37,526 bases of DNA. Origin: Candidatus Sulfopaludibacter sp. SbA3. Lineage in GTDB: Bacteria; Acidobacteriota; Terriglobia; 20CM-2-55-15. Shown piece after piece: positions 32,015 through 37,526 of the stretch (position 1 is its first letter; each line of letters begins with the position of its first letter). Both the position numbers and the translations under genes were made by a program. The notes under the pieces are model-generated. The model was not told where the DNA came from and ran no database searches. It was given only the letters and a program-made list of their open reading frames with translations. The stretch is from contig CAMBFR010000029.1 of the NCBI GenBank assembly GCA_945865815.1, forward strand, positions 1-37,526, given 5' to 3'.

Positions 32015-32373
32015 TAGCCGAGGTCCTCGAGGTAGTCGTCGTCCAATCCGAAAAAGTGCGCCAGCTCGTGCACGACCGTGATCTTGATCTCCTTTTTGAT
32101 ATCTTCCTCGGTCTCACACTCGTCTTCAATTGGCCTTTGGAATATCCAGATGCAGTCCGGGTGTAGCGGAGCCTCGAACCCGCGCTCGGTCAGCGGGGTT
32201 CCTTCGTAGAGACCGAACAACGTTTCTTCAGGCAGGACTTCCATTCTCTCCAGCAGTTCGCGCGACGGTTCGTCTTCGATAATGACCGTGACGTTTTCAA
32301 GTTTCTCGCGAAACTCTTCAGGCACTTCCCGGATGGCCTCTTGCACGAGTAGTTGGAAGCGTCGCCTGTCCAT
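32011..32373 (-). CDS. Minizincin-type metallopeptidase family protein
   Basis: 120 residues from the ATG at 32373 (MDRRRFQLLVQEAIREVP); an upstream ATG at 32391 would add six residues. The C-terminal zinc motif VVHELAHFFGLDDDYLEDLG gives HExxH plus the downstream acidic residues typical of the short zincin (DUF1025/PF06262) family. IRPIEDECETEEDIKKEI-like acidic helices precede it. The family is common in actinobacteria and acidobacteria; proteolytic activity is inferred from the motif only. The 3' end overlaps the GNAT gene, and the 5' end abuts the KANL3-like hydrolase gene, so those two diverge. Confidence 0.88.
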   Translation of the reverse strand: MDRRRFQLLVQEAIREVPEEFREKLENVTVIIEDEPSRELLERMEVLPEETLFGLYEGTPLTERGFEAPLHPDCIWIFQRPIEDECETEEDIKKEIKITVVHELAHFFGLDDDYLEDLGY

Positions 32374-32391
32374 TGGACTTATCATATCCAC

Positions 32392-33006
32392 ATGAACTGG
32401 GCCGCGTCATCATCCGACTCCTGGGACGGCGAAACCGCGATTATTCTCGCCCATGGAGCAGGGCACGGCATGAACTCTCCTTTCATGACCTATTTCCACC
32501 AGGAGTTGGCCCGCCGCGGATACCTGAGCGTGAAGTTCGATTTTGAATACATGGAACAGAAACGCGGGTTTCCAGATCCCCAGCCGAAGCTCCAGGCACG
32601 CTACCGCGGCGTCATTGAAGGCATCCGCCGCGCATACGCCCCGCGGCGGATCGTCATTGGCGGGAAATCGATGGGCGGGAGAGTGGCCTCCTACATCGCC
32701 TCGGATGTGGAAGACGCGCGCGGCCTGGTGTTTCTGGGGTATCCCCTGCATCCGCCAGGAAAACCCGGTCAGCTCCGCGACGAGCATTTGTATCCATTAC
32801 AGATTCCGATGTTGTTTATCAGCGGCACGAAGGACACATTCGCCGGACGTGAATTAATGGGTCGAGTCGTCATGAGACTTGGCGATCGAGCCACCATGGT
32901 CTGGATCGAAGGTGGAGATCACTCCTTTAAGAAGGGAAGAGGCGGCACGGATTCCCTGCCTGAGGCAGCCGAGGCGATCGATAGCTGGATTCGAAGCGGG
33001 CTTTAG
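32392..33006 (+). CDS. KANL3/Tex30-like alpha/beta hydrolase
   Basis: About 204 residues from the ATG at 32392; a start at 32353 would add 13 residues overlapping the divergent gene. The compact hydrolase domain has AIILAHGAGHGMNSPFM as oxyanion strand and loop, VIGGKSMGGRVAS as nucleophile elbow (Ser), FISGTKDTFAG for the acid, and WIEGGDHSFKKGRG for the His. This layout matches the KANL3/Tex30 family, whose bacterial members are small cytosolic hydrolases with unknown substrates. It converges on the alpha-glucan phosphorylase gene with an overlap of 4 nt at the 3' ends. Confidence 0.88.
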   Translation: MNWAASSSDSWDGETAIILAHGAGHGMNSPFMTYFHQELARRGYLSVKFDFEYMEQKRGFPDPQPKLQARYRGVIEGIRRAYAPRRIVIGGKSMGGRVASYIASDVEDARGLVFLGYPLHPPGKPGQLRDEHLYPLQIPMLFISGTKDTFAGRELMGRVVMRLGDRATMVWIEGGDHSFKKGRGGTDSLPEAAEAIDSWIRSGL

Positions 33007-35135
33007 ACCTTTATCTTTGTACCCGCGAGTGCAGCCGGAACGTACATCCGCGATGCGTAGTCCTTCAGCATCCGGCGGGCGGAGAAACGCGGAACGATCG
33101 ATCGGATCGCTTCCTTTGCCATCTGAATCCAGCCGTGGGGCAAGCCGTTCTGATCGCGGTCGTAGTACAGCGGAACGATCTGCTGTTCCAGGAGTTGATA
33201 GAGAGCATCGGCATCGGCGTCGTCGTCGTAACGAACGTCGAGGTCCTCGGGCGGGCCGCCGATGGCCCAGCCGTTATTCCCGTTATGGCCCTCGTACCAC
33301 CAGCCATCGAGAACGCTGACGTTCAGCACTCCATTCATTCCCGCCTTCTGGCCGCTGGTTCCGCATGCTTCCAGGGGGGGCCGTGGATTGTTCAGCCACA
33401 CATCCACTCCCTGGGTGAAGAAATGAGCGGCGTGCATTTCGTAGTTCTCGACGAACGCCACGTGGCCGGCCATTCCGTTGTCGGCGGCAAGCGAATGGAT
33501 CTGGTGTATGAGATGTTTGCCGTGTTCATCCGCGGGATGTGCCTTGCCCGCAAAAACGATCTGCACGGGCCGCCATCGATCCAGCAGGAGGGACCGGATG
33601 CGGCTCAGGTCGTGAAAAATCATGGCCGCCCGCTTGTACCCGGTAAACCGCCGGGCAAATCCGATGGTGAGTGCATCGGGATCGAGCAGCGTGCCCATTG
33701 AAATCACCTGCCGCCCATCGACACGGTCTTCAGACCATCGAGCGCGGGCGCGTTCCCGCGCAAAGGCCAGAAACTTCCGCTTGAGAAAAAGGTGCACTTC
33801 CCACAAATCCTTGTCCGGAATATCCATGACACGATTCCAGAACGAGATGTCGTCATGTTTTTCCACCCATTCCGGGCCGAGATACCGTTCGAACAGGAGT
33901 CCCAGTTCCGGGGCAATCCAGGTAGGCGCATGAACTCCGTTCGTTACCGACGTAATCGGGATCTCGTCCTGCGGCGTGTCGGGCCAGACCACCTGCCACA
34001 TGCGGCGCGACACACGTCCGTGAAGTTGGCTCACCCCGTTGCGCCCGTTGGCCATCCGCAGCGCGAGTACGGTCATATTGAAGGAATCGCCGAGACGTCC
34101 CAGTTCCATGAACGCCTGCCTGGTAATGCCCAGTTCGTCCCAATACCCCGCGAAATGTTTCTCCATCATCGGGAGTGGGAATTCGTCGTGTCCGGCCGCA
34201 ACCGGTGTGTGAGTCGTAAAGACGCTGGTCATGCGAACCTCTTCTGCCGCGTCTTCGAAGGTGCTTCCCGCCTGGACCAGTTCACGCACGCGTTCGAGCA
34301 GCATGAAGGATGTGTGCCCTTCGTTCGCATGCCACACAATGGGCTGAATTCCGAGTGCCCGGAGGACTCGAACGCCTCCGACTCCGAGCACCATCTCCTG
34401 ACGGATGCGATGGTCTTTGTCCCCGCCGTAAAGGCGCGCGGAGAGCTCGCGATCGCCCTGAGGATTTTCCACGACGTCCGTGTCCATCAGGTATAGCGAC
34501 ACTCCGCCGAGGTTCACCCGCCACACCGCAACGACGATCTTCACGGTGCCGACCTTCAAATCGACCAGGAACGGTGCAGTGCGATCAGGCCCGGCGAACT
34601 CGATCGGCGCCTGTTGCCGCTCGAGCAGTTCGTAGATGTCTTCCTGCCAGCCGTCGGCCTGGATGCGCTGATGAAAATATCCCTGCGGATAGACGAACCC
34701 GGAACCCACCAGGGGGATGCCAAGGTCGCTCGACTCTTTGCAGTGGTCGCCGGCGAGGATTCCCAGGCCGCCCGAATAGATTGGCAGGGAAGTATGCAGG
34801 CCGAATTCGGCAGAGAAGTAAGCGATCGGTTGTTTTGCCAAATCGGGGAATTCACGCGAGAACCACTTGTCGCCGCGGCTTGAACGATCGAGAGTCTGGA
34901 TCGTGACTTCGTACTCCCGCAGAAAATCGGGATCGTGCGAGGCATTGATGAGGCGCTCTGGATCTATCTCATGGAGAAGCCGGACCGGATTGTGCTGAAT
35001 GTTCTTCCAGAGTTGGGCATCCAGCCTTTTGAAGAGCAGTCTCGCCCTGAAGTCCCAACTCCATTTGAGGTTGTAAGCAAGTTCCTCGAGTTGCTGGATT
35101 CGGTCAGGAATTTGCGGGAAACGTCGTGTACCCAT
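33003..35135 (-). CDS. glgP: Alpha-glucan phosphorylase (GT35, short form)
   Basis: 710 residues from the ATG at 35135, which shares an A with the TAA of the aminotransferase gene (TAATG); a GTG at 35162 lies inside that gene and is rejected. The N-terminal DUF3417 region (RIQQLEELAYNLKWSWDFRA) precedes the phosphorylase domain. GGLGILAGDHCKESSDLGIP, WHANEGHTSFMLLERVRELV, ARRFTGYKRAAMI and NPRPPLEACGTSGQKAGMNG are hallmark blocks; the Lys in SGQKAGMNG is the expected PLP ligand. The enzyme releases glucose-1-phosphate from glycogen-like glucans. Other glycogen genes are not in the window. Confidence 0.95.
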   Translation of the reverse strand: MGTRRFPQIPDRIQQLEELAYNLKWSWDFRARLLFKRLDAQLWKNIQHNPVRLLHEIDPERLINASHDPDFLREYEVTIQTLDRSSRGDKWFSREFPDLAKQPIAYFSAEFGLHTSLPIYSGGLGILAGDHCKESSDLGIPLVGSGFVYPQGYFHQRIQADGWQEDIYELLERQQAPIEFAGPDRTAPFLVDLKVGTVKIVVAVWRVNLGGVSLYLMDTDVVENPQGDRELSARLYGGDKDHRIRQEMVLGVGGVRVLRALGIQPIVWHANEGHTSFMLLERVRELVQAGSTFEDAAEEVRMTSVFTTHTPVAAGHDEFPLPMMEKHFAGYWDELGITRQAFMELGRLGDSFNMTVLALRMANGRNGVSQLHGRVSRRMWQVVWPDTPQDEIPITSVTNGVHAPTWIAPELGLLFERYLGPEWVEKHDDISFWNRVMDIPDKDLWEVHLFLKRKFLAFARERARARWSEDRVDGRQVISMGTLLDPDALTIGFARRFTGYKRAAMIFHDLSRIRSLLLDRWRPVQIVFAGKAHPADEHGKHLIHQIHSLAADNGMAGHVAFVENYEMHAAHFFTQGVDVWLNNPRPPLEACGTSGQKAGMNGVLNVSVLDGWWYEGHNGNNGWAIGGPPEDLDVRYDDDADADALYQLLEQQIVPLYYDRDQNGLPHGWIQMAKEAIRSIVPRFSARRMLKDYASRMYVPAALAGTKIKV

Positions 35136-36232
35136 TAGCCGGGTGATCTTACCGTTACGCACTTCTCAAAACTATCAACAAAGTAGGATAGCTCTTCATC
35201 CGACACATGTCCGACGTGACCGATGCGGAATGTCGTTGTCTTGAGTCTGCCCAGTCCTTCGGCGATCTGAATGCCGAAATCGCTGTCGAGCCTGCTCAAC
35301 AACGCCGGAATATCGAAACCTGCCGGCGGTATGACGCCCGTTATTCCGTTACCGGTTTTCAATGCGTAGATTTCCATGCCCAGGCGCTTCACAAGATCGC
35401 GAATGATTCCGGCAACCTCCGCCCGCCTCGCATAGATGCGCTCAGCTCCCTGCGCATTGATGTAATCCAGGGAAGCTTCCACTTGCATGAGCAGCGAAAG
35501 CGACGGCGTGCACGGGACATCGCCCTTGTAGTTCTTCCAGTCCCAGTAGTAACGGAAGGTCTTCGCCTGCGCGGTCTTCTGCCACGCCCGTTCTGCTATT
35601 GCGACAATGCCCAGGCCGGACGGCGTCATCAGGCCTTTCTGGGAGGCGGATATCAGGACATCCACCTTCCAGTCATCCATCTTCATGGGTGAAACAGCCA
35701 AACCGGAAACAGCATCGACAACCAGCAATTTGTCCTGCGAACGAACCAGCTTGCCGATGTCCTCCATATCGATCAGGACGCCGGTCGAGCTTTCGCTCCA
35801 GGTGAGGAATACAACCCGGGCATCGGGCCACTTCGCCATCGCGCGCTCGACATCCGCGGCAGTGGCTCCCGTTCGCCAGTCTACTTCGGCAACACGAACG
35901 GTCAGCCCGTAGGCGTTGGCAATCCCGATCCACCTTTCGGCAAAAGTACCGCCCACCACGACGAGGATCTCCTCGCCAGGCGACGTCAGATTGCAGATGG
36001 CCGATTCCATGGCTCCGGTTCCGGATGAGGCCAGAAACAACACGGTGCTGTCGACGCCCGTCAACCCCATCAGGGGCCGGATGTTTTTGTCGAGCTTGGC
36101 GTTCAGGTCGTGCATCTGCTGGGATCGATGCGAGAATAGCGGCTTATCCCCGGCGGCGCGAACATGGCCGGGCACCTGCATCGGTCCCGGTAAGAAGAGC
36201 AATGGCTTTCTTATCAAGATTCCAGCCTCCAA
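35135..36232 (-). CDS. Class V aminotransferase, alanine-glyoxylate/serine-pyruvate type
   Basis: 365 residues, PLP-dependent fold type I. KPLLFLPGPMQVPGHVRAAG and FSHRSQQMHDLNAKL are the usual N-terminal blocks. FLASSGTGAMESAI binds the cofactor phosphate, VVDAVSGLAVSP carries the Asp, and ISASQKGLMTPSGLGIVAI holds the Schiff-base Lys. The C-terminal GNGITGVIPPAGFD and FRIGHVGHVSDEELSYFV complete the family pattern. Likely reactions are alanine-glyoxylate or serine-glyoxylate transamination; substrate choice cannot be read off. It is first in a two-gene coupled unit with glgP. Its start lies about 40 bp from palindrome copy 4, in the region divergent to the UPF0182 gene. Confidence 0.93.
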   Translation of the reverse strand: MEAGILIRKPLLFLPGPMQVPGHVRAAGDKPLFSHRSQQMHDLNAKLDKNIRPLMGLTGVDSTVLFLASSGTGAMESAICNLTSPGEEILVVVGGTFAERWIGIANAYGLTVRVAEVDWRTGATAADVERAMAKWPDARVVFLTWSESSTGVLIDMEDIGKLVRSQDKLLVVDAVSGLAVSPMKMDDWKVDVLISASQKGLMTPSGLGIVAIAERAWQKTAQAKTFRYYWDWKNYKGDVPCTPSLSLLMQVEASLDYINAQGAERIYARRAEVAGIIRDLVKRLGMEIYALKTGNGITGVIPPAGFDIPALLSRLDSDFGIQIAEGLGRLKTTTFRIGHVGHVSDEELSYFVDSFEKCVTVRSPG

Positions 36233-36268
36233 ACGTGAATCATATCACTCCGGAAACGCCCTCCGACT

Positions 36269-36295
36269 GTGGGCGCGGTCTGTGACCGCGCACAA
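36269..36295. repeat. Intergenic palindromic repeat, copy 4 (variant)
   Basis: GCGCGGTC at 36273-36280 pairs with GACCGCGC at 36284-36291 around TGT, preceded by CTGTGG as in copies 2 and 3. The inner sequence is TCTGTGA rather than CTGAAG, so this is a divergent member or a sister family. It lies in the divergent region between the aminotransferase and UPF0182 genes. Confidence 0.6.
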
Positions 36296-36338
36296 TTTTG
36301 CAGGTTTGGATAGGGATCACAGATACTATTACGCCACC

Positions 36339-37526
36339 ATGCGCCACGAATCCATCGACGGTTCTTTCAATCTGCCCACAGGGCGAGCGGTTGTTCTGCC
36401 CCTGGTGGTTATCGTTTTCGGCCTGCTGGCACTGTTTCAATCGATTTCCTTCTACGTCGAGGGTCTCTGGTTCGAAAGTCTCGGTTTCGAATCCGTCTAC
36501 TGGTACCGGATTCAGGCACAGGGCATCGTGTTTCTGGTCGCTGCCGTCGTATCGGCCCTGGTGATTCGTGCGCTGCTTTTCATGGTTGGGCCGTCGCAGA
36601 GCGCGGCCTGGAACCCTCCGGTTATCCAATTCGGCGGTGAGACCGTGGCCTTTCCTGCGGATCTGAACATCAAACGCCTGGCGTGGCCGGTCGCACTGCT
36701 GATTGGTGTGATGATGGGCCTGTCGTTCAGCAGCAACTGGACTTCGTACGCGTTGTACCTGAACCAACCGGAAACGCCGGGAACCGCCGATCCGATTTTT
36801 GGGGCGCCCCTGTCCTTCTACTTTTTCACCCTGCCGGTGCTGGAGGCCGTGGCCTCCTGGCTGCTCTCGATAGCCATCATCGGCATTGTTGCCGCACTGC
36901 TGTTCTCGGTGACAGATACGAGTCTGCGGTTTCGGGGTATCTCCGTCGCCTTGAGCCTTCTCCTGGGCGCTCTGGCATTCCAGACCTACGTGACCCGGTA
37001 TGGATTGCTCCTCGCCGACCACAGTCTGTTCAGCGGCGTCCGCTACGTCGATCATTCGGTCGTGATTCCAGGACTTCGGTTCGTTATCGGCGCACTCGTG
37101 ATTGGTGCGGCATTCGCGGCCGCAAACATCCGGTTCGGGCGGGTGCGCAATCTGATTGCAGCCGTTGCGACGCCCGCACTGACTTATGCCATTGCAGCCG
37201 TGATTGTCCCGGGATACGTTTCGACTTTCATAGTCCGTCCCAACGAGCTGGTTCGCGAGACTCCGTACATCGCAAATAACATTGAGTTCACGCGAAAGGC
37301 ATTTGGACTCGATCGGGTCGAAGAGATGCCCTTTGAACCGCGAGTCACGAATGCCACATTCGATCCCGTCCAGCACCAGGACACGCTCGATAGTATTCGG
37401 CTGTGGGATTGGCGTGCACTGCAGGCCACCCTGCGCCAGGTCCAGGAGATACGGACCTATTACGACTTTCCCGACATTGATGTGGACCGCTACGTAATTG
37501 ACGGCAAGAAACAGTCCATGATGCTC
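36339..37526 (+). CDS. UPF0182-family membrane protein, 3' end beyond the window
   Basis: The first 396 codons of a larger gene that runs off the window edge; complete UPF0182 proteins are about 900 residues. From the ATG at 36339 there are several membrane helices: about 18-40 (VVLPLVVIVFGLLALFQSIS), 65-85 (GIVFLVAAVVSALVIRALLF), 115-135, 165-195 (AVASWLLSIAIIGIVAALLF), 205-225, 250-270 and 280-300. A soluble stretch follows (about 300 onward) with RPNELVRETPYIANNIEFT, then SIRLWDWRALQATLRQ and TYYDFPDIDVDRYVIDGKK. The WFESLGFESVYWYR motif after the first helix and the PYI-NN-I-TR-AF pattern are characteristic of the family, whose function is unknown. A long open frame on the opposite strand is only its shadow. 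Confidence 0.92.
   Translation, partial: MRHESIDGSFNLPTGRAVVLPLVVIVFGLLALFQSISFYVEGLWFESLGFESVYWYRIQAQGIVFLVAAVVSALVIRALLFMVGPSQSAAWNPPVIQFGGETVAFPADLNIKRLAWPVALLIGVMMGLSFSSNWTSYALYLNQPETPGTADPIFGAPLSFYFFTLPVLEAVASWLLSIAIIGIVAALLFSVTDTSLRFRGISVALSLLLGALAFQTYVTRYGLLLADHSLFSGVRYVDHSVVIPGLRFVIGALVIGAAFAAANIRFGRVRNLIAAVATPALTYAIAAVIVPGYVSTFIVRPNELVRETPYIANNIEFTRKAFGLDRVEEMPFEPRVTNATFDPVQHQDTLDSIRLWDWRALQATLRQVQEIRTYYDFPDIDVDRYVIDGKKQSMML

Noticed and set aside
36240-37376. A 378-codon open frame on the minus strand near the window end
   Set aside because: It is antisense to the UPF0182 gene. Its translation is low-complexity (Gln, Asn, Arg, His-rich) with no recognisable domain, while the plus strand encodes clear membrane helices and family motifs.
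1-37526. CRISPR arrays, tRNA or rRNA genes
   Set aside because: No regularly spaced repeat array, no cloverleaf-like TTCRA-bearing segment and no rRNA-like sequence was recognised on reading.

Overview
The window looks like chromosomal DNA of an Acidobacteriota-type bacterium. This is an inference from gene content: a large Oar-like TonB-dependent receptor with an N-terminal carboxypeptidase-regulatory domain, a DUF5916 outer-membrane protein, a TolQ-TolR-TolA-TolB-Pal-CpoB operon, a remnant of an acidobacterial-style Ser/Thr kinase, coenzyme F420 genes, and moderately high GC. No rRNA or tRNA gene and no CRISPR array was recognised. Coding density is high and most genes lie on the minus strand.

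Layout. 1-3.3 kb: intergenic palindrome copy 1 and the TonB-dependent receptor. 3.3-7.2 kb: an accessory patch with an N-terminally truncated AbiEii-like nucleotidyltransferase and its small partner, an IS91-family (HUH) transposase with repeated motifs at one flank, and an AAA_14/DUF4143 ATPase behind a 27-bp near-perfect palindrome. 7.2-15.7 kb (minus): DUF5916 protein, bicupin, ssb, then cpoB-pal-tolB-tolA-tolR-tolQ, with tolQ most upstream and a structured leader before it. 15.8-18.0 kb (plus): recN and a bifunctional nuclease, separated by palindrome copy 2. 18.1-20.4 kb (minus): cofD-cofC-cofE of F420 biosynthesis. 20.4-23.7 kb (minus): a kinase/glyoxalase chimeric pseudogene, an intact nucleotidyltransferase with an overlapping small ORF, a coiled-coil protein, an alpha/beta hydrolase and a zinc-ribbon membrane protein. 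23.8-26.8 kb (minus): prolyl oligopeptidase and hemF, with palindrome copy 3 between them. 26.9-29.1 kb (plus): a two-domain protein disulfide oxidoreductase interrupted by an in-frame UGA, then an M20 dipeptidase. 29.1-31.5 kb (minus): poorly characterised genes and a Uma2 remnant. 31.6-33.0 kb: GNAT acetyltransferase, minizincin and KANL3-like hydrolase. 33.0-36.2 kb (minus): an aminotransferase translationally coupled to alpha-glucan phosphorylase. 36.3 kb to the end: a UPF0182 membrane protein cut by the window edge.

The most notable observation is at 26878-27558. A glutaredoxin-like protein disulfide oxidoreductase has TGA exactly where the first Cys of its C-terminal CPYC motif belongs. 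A hairpin with an AGGTTG loop follows 15 nt later and resembles a bacterial SECIS. The simplest reading is a UxxC selenoprotein of 226 residues rather than two broken genes.

Other points of interest are four copies of a GC-rich palindromic intergenic repeat, a 27-bp palindrome in front of the AAA_14 ATPase, a Pal lipoprotein with an extra Ig-like domain, and several decaying gene fragments near mobile or toxin-like modules.
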